The notes below the pieces were generated by a model that saw nothing but the letters and a program-made list of their open reading frames with translations, made no database searches and was not told where the DNA came from. This document shows, piece after piece, positions 34,339-41,892 of a stretch of DNA of 64,000 bases. The DNA comes from an uncultured bacterium (GTDB taxonomy: Bacteria; Bacillota; Clostridia; Oscillospirales; Ruminococcaceae): the NCBI GenBank assembly GCA_905215965.1, contig CAJMSD010000008.1, positions 62,001-126,000 of the forward strand. The letters run 5' to 3'. The translations under genes and the position numbers were made by a program. Position 1 is the stretch's first letter, and each line of letters begins with the position of its first letter.

Positions 34339-34740
34339 TTATGTCCAAAGCGACGTTATGAACATCGGACTTGAATCCTCCGATTTTTTAAAACCGCAGT
34401 TTTCATAAAAGCTCATTTCCTTATCGTAGGCGATCAGCGCGATTCTGAGATACTCCTTATAATGCTCCTTGACCATTTCAACAAGCGTCCTTCCGATTTC
34501 CTGTCCCTGATATTCAGGTCTAACGAGCAGATAATGCACGTATGCAGTCATAACGCCATCGTCCATAGCGCAGATCATTCCTACAAGCTTTTCGCCGTCC
34601 CATGCAGAAAAGACCGTTTCAAAATTTTTCATCGCCGTTCTCAGTTTTTCGGGATAATGCCCCGACGACCATTCGACTGACAAAAACAGTTCCTCTAACT
34701 GAGCTTTTTCAAAATCATGAATATCCTTGTAAATTATCAT
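34339..34740 (-). CDS. GNAT-family N-acetyltransferase
   Basis: A 133-residue protein with the acetyl-CoA binding pattern VRPEYQGQEIGRTLVEMVKEHY (R/QxxGxG/A form) and the C-terminal MSFYENCGFKKSEDSSPMF, typical of GNAT enzymes. The substrate is unknown. Its ATG overlaps the hisF stop by 4 nt (ATGA), so translation is coupled to hisF. With the SdpI-like gene it forms an insertion between hisF and hisI. Confidence 0.9.
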   Translation of the reverse strand: MIIYKDIHDFEKAQLEELFLSVEWSSGHYPEKLRTAMKNFETVFSAWDGEKLVGMICAMDDGVMTAYVHYLLVRPEYQGQEIGRTLVEMVKEHYKEYLRIALIAYDKEMSFYENCGFKKSEDSSPMFITSLWT

Positions 34741-35492
34741 CTTACAATTACTCCCTTACTGCGGCAATAAGCTTTTACCTCCTGCACAGTAAGCTCCTTG
34801 AAATGAAACAGCGATGCCGCAAGAGCAGCCGTAGCTCCGGTTTTCTCGAAAACTTCGGCAAAGTCATCTATTTTACCGGCGCCGCCGCTTGCGATCACAG
34901 GGATACTACAGTTATCACAAACTGCTTTGAGCATTTCAATGTCGAAGCCCTCTTTAGTGCCGTCCGCGTCAATGGAATTCAAACATATCTCCCCTGCCCC
35001 GAGCTTTTCAATCCGATGAACCCAGTCAATGAGGTCTATCCCCATGTCAACACGTCCGCCGTTTATGTAGACCGTCCATTTATGATCGTCGATTTTCTTA
35101 GCGTCTATTCCCACGCAGATACACTGGCTTCCGAAAATATCCGCTCCGTCTTTAATAAGCTGCGGATTTTTCACCGCCTGAGAATTTACGGAAACCTTGT
35201 CTGCTCCGGCACGAAGCGTTTCGCGGATATCGTCAACTGTTTTGATTCCTCCGCCTACTGTAAGCGGAACGAATACCTTTTTGGCAGTTTCTCTCACAAC
35301 GTCAAGAAAAACTCCCCTGCCCTCAAAGGACGCGGTTATATCATAAAATACGATCTCGTCCGCACCCTGCTTGTTGTATTCCTCCGCACACTCAACAGGA
35401 TCGCCGACATCTCGTATTCCCTCAAAATTTACTCCCTTAACTACCTTGCCGTTGCGAACATCAAGACATGGTATTATCCTTTTTGCAAGCAT
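34737..35492 (-). CDS. hisF: Imidazole glycerol phosphate synthase subunit HisF
   Basis: A 251-residue TIM barrel, the cyclase half of the HisF-HisH complex that turns PRFAR and ammonia into IGP and AICAR. Conserved parts: MLAKRIIPCLDVRNGKVVKGVNF, DGAD/VGGGIK, catalytic Asp in CLDVRNG and in SIDADGTKEG, and VIASGGAGK. It starts after GGAGGC. A 242 bp gap with hairpins separates it from hisA, the only large gap in the operon. Confidence 0.97.
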   Translation of the reverse strand: MLAKRIIPCLDVRNGKVVKGVNFEGIRDVGDPVECAEEYNKQGADEIVFYDITASFEGRGVFLDVVRETAKKVFVPLTVGGGIKTVDDIRETLRAGADKVSVNSQAVKNPQLIKDGADIFGSQCICVGIDAKKIDDHKWTVYINGGRVDMGIDLIDWVHRIEKLGAGEICLNSIDADGTKEGFDIEMLKAVCDNCSIPVIASGGAGKIDDFAEVFEKTGATAALAASLFHFKELTVQEVKAYCRSKGVIVR

Positions 35493-35549
35493 TATTCAGC
35501 CTCCTTATATTAAATAGTATTACCGCAGCTATATGCGCGATCTATTGAG

Positions 35550-35716
35550 GGAAACCCTTTTGAAAAAGAGTTATCACTCAAACTCCCTTCCTAAAACTTT
35601 AATTGATTTTTCCCAATAGTGGCTTAATCCCCATATTGGGAAAAATGAAATAAAAGTCTTTGGAAAGGGGTCTGGGGAAGAACCTTACCTCAGAAAGGTT
35701 TGCCCCAGCAGTCTGC
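35550..35716. repeat. Hairpin-rich intergenic element between hisA and hisF
   Basis: This gap has no gene. It contains three inverted repeats: an imperfect one starting GAGGGAAACCC (about 35547-35582), a perfect 12 bp one TTTTTCCCAATA / TATTGGGAAAAA (35607-35618 and 35634-35645), and CTGGGGAAGAACCTT / AAGGTTTGCCCCAG (35672-35708). The run AAAAGTCTTTGGAAAGGGGTC and the outer arms look like the palindromic intergenic repeats common in clostridial genomes. A second copy is not in this window, so its repeat nature is inference. Confidence 0.5.
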
Positions 35717-35734
35717 GTAAATACTGCGACAATG

Positions 35735-36463
35735 CTAATTTATATTAGCATAATCAACAGCTTCTTTAAGATTCAGCGTGCCTTTATAAATCGACTTACC
35801 GCAGATAGTTCCATAAAGTCCCATTTCCTTGCAGGCGATAATATCGTCCATAGTATGAACTCCTCCGCTTGCGATAATATTGCATTTTCCGTCGGTCGCG
35901 TCGGCAAGAGCCTTTAACTGCTCTTTATTTACGCCGGAAAGCGTGCCGTCTTTGCTGATATCGGTAAAGATGAAATATCTTACTCCGACTTCTGTCATCT
36001 TGTTGGCAAGGTCGATATAGTTTACATCAGAGGCTTCAAGCCAGCCCTCGGCTGCGACCATACCGTTCATTGCGTCGATTCCGACCACAATTTTTTCGCT
36101 TCCGAATTTTTCAACTGCATCGCTGACAAGTTTAGGATTTTTCAGTGCAACAGAGCCGAGAATTACCCTTGAAATCCCCATATTCAGATATTCTTCAATA
36201 GTTTCAAGACTGCGTATTCCTCCGCCAAGCTCAACTTTTAAACCAGTCTTTTCGGCAACGTCAGTGTAAATTTTTGTGTTGACAGGTCTGCCTTCCTTTG
36301 CTCCGTCAAGATCGACCATGTGTATCCATTCTGCTCCGGCTTTTTCAAAGCTCTGCGCGGTTTCAAGATAATTATCGGCAACCTTTTCAACTGTAGAGAA
36401 ATCGCCCTTGAACAAGCGGACGCAGTTTCCGTCCTTTATATCGATTGCAGGTAAAATTATCAT
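35735..36463 (-). CDS. hisA: ProFAR isomerase HisA
   Basis: A 242-residue TIM barrel that isomerises ProFAR to PRFAR. Conserved parts: ILPAIDIKDGNCVRLFKGDFS with the catalytic Asp, LGGGIRSLE, VGIDAMNG, FTDISKDGTLSG with the second Asp, and IIASGGV. Its ATG overlaps the hisH stop by 4 nt. Confidence 0.97.
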   Translation of the reverse strand: MIILPAIDIKDGNCVRLFKGDFSTVEKVADNYLETAQSFEKAGAEWIHMVDLDGAKEGRPVNTKIYTDVAEKTGLKVELGGGIRSLETIEEYLNMGISRVILGSVALKNPKLVSDAVEKFGSEKIVVGIDAMNGMVAAEGWLEASDVNYIDLANKMTEVGVRYFIFTDISKDGTLSGVNKEQLKALADATDGKCNIIASGGVHTMDDIIACKEMGLYGTICGKSIYKGTLNLKEAVDYANIN

Positions 36464-37062
36464 ATCAGACCTCCAAAGTTTTTGAGTATTTTAAGACCTG
36501 TCTCTCCGCTTTTTTCAGGGTGGAACTGAGCTCCGTAAACGTAATTTCCGTCAAAGACAAGCGCCGGAACACGTCCGCCGTACTCGCTGTAGGCAGCAAT
36601 ATTGCAATCCTCGCACTCTGCTTTATATGAGTGAACAAAATAAACGTATTCCTCATCTCCGACATCTTTAAGCAGCTTGCAGTCATTAAGCTTTTCAAGC
36701 TTATTCCAGCCCATATGAGGAATGATAAGATCTGGCGATTCCATTTTGCGCACGCTTCCCTTAATAAGTCCAAGGCCGTCACATTCGCCGAATTCATAGC
36801 TTTTCTCAAAGAGCATCTGCATACCGAGACAAATTCCGAGAAAAGGTTTTTTTCCTGCCTGCTCCCTGATAACGCCGATAAGACCGGCTTCTTCAAGCAT
36901 CTTCATCGCCGCCGGAAATGCTCCCACTCCCGGAAGAATAATTGCATCCGCAGCTTTTATCAAATTTTCGTCAGATACAAGTCTGCTTTCCAAGCCAAGG
37001 TAATCCAGTGCATTTTTAACGCTGAAAATATTTCCTGCGCCGTAATCTATAATTGCGATCAT
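36460..37062 (-). CDS. hisH: Imidazole glycerol phosphate synthase glutaminase HisH
   Basis: A 200-residue class I glutamine amidotransferase that supplies ammonia to HisF. The oxyanion segment ILPGVGAF, the nucleophile Cys in FLGICLGMQMLFE (near residue 80) and the His-Glu pair in YGAQFHPEKSG are all present. Coupled by overlap to hisB upstream and hisA downstream. Confidence 0.97.
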   Translation of the reverse strand: MIAIIDYGAGNIFSVKNALDYLGLESRLVSDENLIKAADAIILPGVGAFPAAMKMLEEAGLIGVIREQAGKKPFLGICLGMQMLFEKSYEFGECDGLGLIKGSVRKMESPDLIIPHMGWNKLEKLNDCKLLKDVGDEEYVYFVHSYKAECEDCNIAAYSEYGGRVPALVFDGNYVYGAQFHPEKSGETGLKILKNFGGLI

Positions 37063-37655
37063 CAGAGCACTCCTTTCGTCGAAAGCGTTGAACCGTCTGA
37101 ATTATAAGCGGAAGCCGTTTTCAGTGCATGAGCAACCGCCTTATAAATTGCTTCAGCCTTGTGATGATCGTTGCTTCCATAAAGAAGATTTATGTGAAGA
37201 GTCATTCCCGAATTAAAGGCAAATGCACGGAAAAACTCCTCTGTCATGCAAAGATCGTATCCGCCGCAGCTTTGATTGGCAAACTCGCAGTTGAACACCA
37301 GAAACGGTCTGTTGCTCAGATCAAGACTTGCCATAGCAAGGGACTCGTCCATAGGTATATAGGCTGTTCCGTAGCGTACTATTCCTGATTTTGCTCCGAG
37401 AGCCTGTCCGAGAGCCTGTCCGAGGGCGATTCCTGCATCTTCGACAGTATGATGACAATCAACATGAATGTCGCCTTTTACCTTGATATTCATGCTGATT
37501 CCGCTGTGAACGGAAAGAGCGGTAAGCATATGATCGAAAAAGCCTATTCCCGTATCAATTTTAGCTGTTCCCTTACCGTCCAGAGCAACGGAAATTTCAA
37601 TATCGGTTTCCTTCGTTTTGCGAACTGTCTCGCCTGTTCTGATGATTTTATCCAT
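37062..37655 (-). CDS. hisB: Imidazoleglycerol-phosphate dehydratase HisB
   Basis: A 197-residue monofunctional manganese enzyme that dehydrates IGP to imidazole acetol phosphate. Metal-binding histidine motifs are visible: GFFDHMLTALSVHSG, DCHHTVEDAGIALGQAL and NDHHKAEAIYKAVAHAL. There is a direct duplication of four codons (GQALGQALG) just after HHTVED, encoded by a repeated GAGAGCCTGTCC on the plus strand; many homologues have one or two copies. No phosphatase domain is fused, so histidinol phosphatase must be elsewhere. Confidence 0.97.
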   Translation of the reverse strand: MDKIIRTGETVRKTKETDIEISVALDGKGTAKIDTGIGFFDHMLTALSVHSGISMNIKVKGDIHVDCHHTVEDAGIALGQALGQALGAKSGIVRYGTAYIPMDESLAMASLDLSNRPFLVFNCEFANQSCGGYDLCMTEEFFRAFAFNSGMTLHINLLYGSNDHHKAEAIYKAVAHALKTASAYNSDGSTLSTKGVL

Positions 37656-38709
37656 AAATTATCTCCTTTAAGGCAGATACAAGAGCTTCCATTTCCTTAT
37701 CGGTTCCAACGCTTATACGCAGATGATTGCTGATCCTCGGCTTATTCCAGTATCGAACGAAGATCCCACGCTTTTTCAGTTCGGTGAAAATCTTTTCTGC
37801 CGAAACGCTTTCGTGACTTGCGAAAATAAAGTTGCTCTTTGAGTCAGTAAATGTAAATCCGAGCTTTGCAAGCTCCTTTTTGGAATTTTCACGGGTCTTG
37901 ATAATTTTGTTTACGGTTTCACGAAAATATTCCTCATCACGCACAGCCTCTGCCCCGCAAAGCTGAGTAAGAGGAGTCATCGTATATGAATTGATAGAGA
38001 ATTTCACATCGTTCATGTACTTGATAAGCTTTTTATTTCCCATAGCAAAGCCTATACGCATTCCTGCCATTGAACGCGACTTTGAAAAGGTTTGTATCAC
38101 AAGAAGATTTTCGTATTTATCAATAAGCGATAAAGCGCTTTCCGCTCCGAAATCAATGTAGGCTTCGTCTATAATAACGACTGAATCCTGATTTGCTTTA
38201 ACTATCTCCTCGATCATATCAAGGCTTTCCTCACAGCCTGTAGGAGCATTAGGATTCGGGAAGATTATTCCTCCGTTTTCCGATTCATAATCCCGAGGAT
38301 CGATCCTGAAATCATCGGTAAGGGGTATTTGTTTATACGGGATCCTGTAAACATCTGCCCAAACGTCATAGAAAGAGTAAGTTATATCGGGAAATAACAC
38401 GGGCTTTTCGGAATTGAAAAAAGTAAGAAAAGCAACGGAAAGAACGTCGTCCGAGCCGACTCCGACAAAGACCTGTGATGGTTCAAGTACGTATCTGTCG
38501 GCAATCGCTTCAACAAGAACAGTCGAATCGGGGTCGGGATAAAGTCTCATTCTTCCGCAGTCAAATTCATTGAGAACGCTTTTGACTCTCGGAGACGGCG
38601 GATAGGGATTTTCATTTGTGTTAAGCTTTATTACATCTGTATTTTTAGGCTGCTCGCCGGGAGTATACGGAATAACCTTACGAACGTTAGATTCCCATGA
38701 AATACTCAT
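37648..38709 (-). CDS. hisC: Histidinol-phosphate aminotransferase HisC
   Basis: A 353-residue class II PLP aminotransferase. Visible motifs: LNTNENPYPPSP near the N-terminus, GSDDVLSVAF, NPNAPTG, VVIDEAYIDFG, and the PLP lysine in TFSKSRSMAGMRIGFAMG (near residue 210). It overlaps hisB by 8 nt and follows hisD by 12 nt with AGGAGCGATAACA as ribosome site. Confidence 0.95.
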   Translation of the reverse strand: MSISWESNVRKVIPYTPGEQPKNTDVIKLNTNENPYPPSPRVKSVLNEFDCGRMRLYPDPDSTVLVEAIADRYVLEPSQVFVGVGSDDVLSVAFLTFFNSEKPVLFPDITYSFYDVWADVYRIPYKQIPLTDDFRIDPRDYESENGGIIFPNPNAPTGCEESLDMIEEIVKANQDSVVIIDEAYIDFGAESALSLIDKYENLLVIQTFSKSRSMAGMRIGFAMGNKKLIKYMNDVKFSINSYTMTPLTQLCGAEAVRDEEYFRETVNKIIKTRENSKKELAKLGFTFTDSKSNFIFASHESVSAEKIFTELKKRGIFVRYWNKPRISNHLRISVGTDKEMEALVSALKEIIYG

Positions 38710-38721
38710 TGTTATCGCTCC

Positions 38722-40011
38722 TTAATCAATTTCAAATCTTACTTTAATGGCATTTGCATGAGCGGTAAGTCCCTCTTTCTCGGCAATAAGGACAATGTCG
38801 TCTTTGGCTTCTCTCAAAGCCTCTTCCGTATAGTAAATATAGCTTGAACGCTTTGTAAAGCTTGCTACTCCGAGCGGAGAGAAGAAACGCGCTGTTCCGC
38901 TTGTAGGAAGAACGTGATTCGGTCCTGCATAGTAATCACCGAGAGGCTCTGACGCATAGTGTCCGAGGAAGATCGATCCTGCGTTGTCGAGACTTCCGAG
39001 AAGCTCCATAGGATTTTCCATAAGGACTTCAAGATGTTCGGGAGCAATCGCGTTCGCAAGCTCTACCGCACAAGCTCGGCAGTCGGTAATAATTACAGCG
39101 CCGTAGTCCTCAAGAGATCTGCCGATAATATCCTTGCGGGACAAATACTGCTTCTGTCTCTCGATCTCTTCAAGAGTGCGGTCTGCGATCTCTTCGCTTG
39201 TAGTGACCATAATTGCAGACGCAAGTACATCGTGCTCAGCCTGCGACATCAGGTCGGCGGCTGCAAACTTCGGATTTGCAGTTTCATCGGCAAGAACGAG
39301 TATCTCGCTCGGTCCTGCTATCATGTCGATATCAACAACGCCGTAAAGCAGCTTTTTAGCTGTTGCAACGTAAATATTTCCCGGTCCTACTATCTTATCG
39401 CACTTCGGGATCTCCTCAGTTCCGTAAGCAAGAGCAGCAATTGCCTGAGCTCCGCCCGAGAGGAATACTCTGTCCACACCGCAGATTGCGGCAGCAACGA
39501 GGATATCCTTATTGGGAGTGCCGTCTTTAAGCGGAGGAGTAACCATAACTATTTCCTTTACTCCCGCGATCTTTGCAGGAATAGCGTTCATAAGCACGCT
39601 TGACGGATATGCGGCAGTTCCTCCGGGAACATAAAGACCGACTCTTTCAAGTCCTCTGATACGCTGACCGAGAATTACTCCGTTTTCCTTTGGATTTATA
39701 AATCCTTGTTCGCGCTGTCTGTTGTGGAAATCGGCAATATTTTCCATAGCGTTCAGAAGAGCGTCAACAAATTCCTCGTCGGCGTCGTTAAGAGCGTCGT
39801 TGATAACATCTCTCGGAACTTCATAATACTGAGGAAGATTGCCGTCAAATTTAAGCGTATAATTTTTTACAGCCTCGTCTCCGTTTTCCTTAACGTCCTC
39901 AATAATGGCCGAAACGGTTTCCGTGACCTTTTTATTTGTTTCTCCGCTTCTCTTTTTCAATTCATTAAGGAATGCGACCTCGTCCGTTCCGTTAGCAAAT
40001 ATCTTTTTCAT
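38722..40011 (-). CDS. hisD: Histidinol dehydrogenase HisD
   Basis: A 429-residue zinc enzyme that oxidises histidinol to histidine in the last two steps. Conserved segments: RIRGLERVGLYVPGGTAAYPSSVLMN split here as GLYVPGGTAAYPS, GPGNIYVATAKK, DMIAGPSEILVLADE, DLMSQAEHD (zinc and catalytic His region), APEHLEV and GPNHVLPTSGTARF. Its ATG overlaps the hisG stop by one base (TAATG). Confidence 0.97.
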   Translation of the reverse strand: MKKIFANGTDEVAFLNELKKRSGETNKKVTETVSAIIEDVKENGDEAVKNYTLKFDGNLPQYYEVPRDVINDALNDADEEFVDALLNAMENIADFHNRQREQGFINPKENGVILGQRIRGLERVGLYVPGGTAAYPSSVLMNAIPAKIAGVKEIVMVTPPLKDGTPNKDILVAAAICGVDRVFLSGGAQAIAALAYGTEEIPKCDKIVGPGNIYVATAKKLLYGVVDIDMIAGPSEILVLADETANPKFAAADLMSQAEHDVLASAIMVTTSEEIADRTLEEIERQKQYLSRKDIIGRSLEDYGAVIITDCRACAVELANAIAPEHLEVLMENPMELLGSLDNAGSIFLGHYASEPLGDYYAGPNHVLPTSGTARFFSPLGVASFTKRSSYIYYTEEALREAKDDIVLIAEKEGLTAHANAIKVRFEID

Positions 40012-40640
40012 TATAAATTCTCCTCTATAAGTGTAATAAGCTTATCAATTTCACTGTGCCTCATTTTAAGGCTTACCGTGTTGGCGATCAGTCTTGCCGA
40101 AATAGGAGCGACATCTTCTATGACTTCAAGTCCGTTTTCTTTTAAGGTCGTTCCTGTTTCTACGATATCAACTATACCGTCTGCCAGTTCGAGAAGCGGC
40201 GCAAGCTCGACCGAGCCTTCTATTTTGATAATTTCCGTATCCATTCCTTTTTTCTCGAAAAAGCTTCTTGTTACGTTCGGATATTTCGTTGCAATAGTTT
40301 TTACGCCGTAACCATTATAAAAATCGTATCCTTTTTTTGTTGCAAGAGCAAATTTACAGCGTCCGAAGCCAAGATCGACAAGCTCGAAAAACTTTCCTTT
40401 CATTTCCATGATAGTATCCTTGCCGACAACTCCCATATCGCAAACACCGTGTTCAACATAAGTGATAACATCGTTTGCCTTTGCAAGAACTACTTCAAGA
40501 TTTGCGTCGGGAACAGGCAGAATAAGCTTTCTTCCCTTTTCGCGGACCGCAGTACAGTCAAATCCAAGCTTTTCAAGAAGTCCTATAGTATCCTTTTCAA
40601 GTCTTCCCTTAGTCAGCGCCATTCTTATCGGCTTATTCAT
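40011..40640 (-). CDS. hisG: ATP phosphoribosyltransferase HisG, short form
   Basis: A 209-residue catalytic subunit for step 1 (ATP + PRPP). It has the short-form length that lacks the regulatory C-terminal domain and therefore needs HisZ. Motifs: IRMALTKGRLEKDTIGLLEKLG, VEHGVCDMGVVGKDTI, and the PRPP loop GIVDIVETGTTLKENGL. The upstream neighbour is hisZ, overlapping by one base, which agrees with the hetero-octameric HisG-HisZ type. Confidence 0.97.
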   Translation of the reverse strand: MNKPIRMALTKGRLEKDTIGLLEKLGFDCTAVREKGRKLILPVPDANLEVVLAKANDVITYVEHGVCDMGVVGKDTIMEMKGKFFELVDLGFGRCKFALATKKGYDFYNGYGVKTIATKYPNVTRSFFEKKGMDTEIIKIEGSVELAPLLELADGIVDIVETGTTLKENGLEVIEDVAPISARLIANTVSLKMRHSEIDKLITLIEENL

Positions 40641-41824
40641 TACTGCACCTCCTTGTCAATAACGATCACCTTTGCGATCTTTTTTTCTTTTGCATATTCA
40701 CGTACGGCATCAATATCGTCAGAGAGAGCGTTTTCTACAATATAACCCTCGCTGCGAAGTCTTGCGGCTTCTTTAAGAGCGGCGACCTCGAATCCGTCTG
40801 CGGCAAATACGATGCAGTCGGCGCTTTCTTTCTCGGAAATCAAGCCGGATTTTTCAAATGCCTTTTCGATTCCGTTTACATTAACTGCAAAGCCAACGGC
40901 AGGGATATCGTAGCCAAATTCCGAGATCAGCTTGTCATAGCGTCCGCCGGAAATGACCTCCTCGCCGTGTCCCTGAAGATAACCCTTTATAATCAACCCG
41001 GTATAGTAATCGGTTTTGTTTACAAGACCGAGATCAACGGTAATATTTCCTTCTTCACCGCACAGATCGGCGGCGTCGCAGTAGATCTCGCGAAGCTCGT
41101 TCAGTATTTTTTTGATGTTTTCATCGGGCATGAGCTGAGCTGCTTTTTCAAATACCTCTTCTCCGCCGAAAAGTGCGGGGAGCTTTTTCAGAGCGGCTGT
41201 AACGTAGCTGTTTCCGAGCGAATCGAGCATATCGTTAAGAGCAGGGAAATTTTTATTTTCAATAAGCTTTCTGATTTTTTCTTTTGTGTTATCATCGGCT
41301 TCAAGGCGGCTGACAAGCTCCTTAAAAATACCGATATGTCCGATCTCAAGAGAAAACGTCATGCCAAATTCCTTCAAAGCCGCAACGGCAGTGGAGATGA
41401 CCTCCAGATCAGCCATTTTCAGCTGTGAACCGATAAGCTCAATACCAGCCTGAACTATCTCATCGCTTCTGCCTTTAAGCGCAGGTTCAGTCCTGTAAAC
41501 GGTCTGATTGTAGCAAAGTCTCAAAGGCAGCTCAACATCTTTCAGACGTGTAGCAACCACTCTTGCGATAGGCATTGTTGAATCGGGACGCATTACGAGC
41601 AGTCTGCCCTTGCTGTCAGTCAATTTATAGAGATTCTCCTGCGGAAAATACGGAGAATTCAAGTTAAATACGTCATAAAATTCAAGACCCGGAGTTATAA
41701 TTTCGCAGTATCCGCTGCCCTTGAACAGCTTCAGCAGCTTGTTTTCAATGCTGCGTCTTACGGTACATTCCCCGAAAAGCAGGTCTTTCGTGCCCTCGGG
41801 AGTTATAAGATCATAGTTTTTCAT
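40640..41824 (-). CDS. hisZ: ATP phosphoribosyltransferase regulatory subunit HisZ
   Basis: A 394-residue HisRS-like protein without tRNA ligase function. It begins YDLITPEGTKDLLFGEC and retains the aminoacylation-domain fold (VMRPDSTMPIARVVATRLKD, SGGRYDKLISEFG), with the C-terminal alpha/beta region reduced compared with a real HisRS. In operon with short HisG it is the allosteric histidine sensor. The ATG at 41824 follows GGAGGTATTT; in-frame codons upstream overlap the promoter and are not used. It is the first gene of the his operon. Confidence 0.93.
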   Translation of the reverse strand: MKNYDLITPEGTKDLLFGECTVRRSIENKLLKLFKGSGYCEIITPGLEFYDVFNLNSPYFPQENLYKLTDSKGRLLVMRPDSTMPIARVVATRLKDVELPLRLCYNQTVYRTEPALKGRSDEIVQAGIELIGSQLKMADLEVISTAVAALKEFGMTFSLEIGHIGIFKELVSRLEADDNTKEKIRKLIENKNFPALNDMLDSLGNSYVTAALKKLPALFGGEEVFEKAAQLMPDENIKKILNELREIYCDAADLCGEEGNITVDLGLVNKTDYYTGLIIKGYLQGHGEEVISGGRYDKLISEFGYDIPAVGFAVNVNGIEKAFEKSGLISEKESADCIVFAADGFEVAALKEAARLRSEGYIVENALSDDIDAVREYAKEKKIAKVIVIDKEVQ

Positions 41825-41856
41825 AAATACCTCCGTATACTTTAGTGTGCTAATAT

Positions 41857-41891
41857 GGTAATATGATAACATACTACCACGCAAAAGTCAA
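41857..41891 (-). promoter_or_regulatory. Histidine operon promoter with operator-like palindrome
   Basis: On the minus strand TTGACT (41891-41886) and TATCAT (41868-41863) are 17 bp apart. The near-perfect palindrome GGTAGTAT-N6-ATATTACC (41878-41857) covers the -10, a repressor-like position. No T-box or attenuator fits in the ~35 nt leader. The -35 begins 2 bp past the polC stop codon. Confidence 0.75.
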
Positions 41892-41892
41892 G

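Noticed and set aside
41825..41862. T-box leader before hisZ
   Set aside because: Too short, with no specifier stem or antiterminator sequence.
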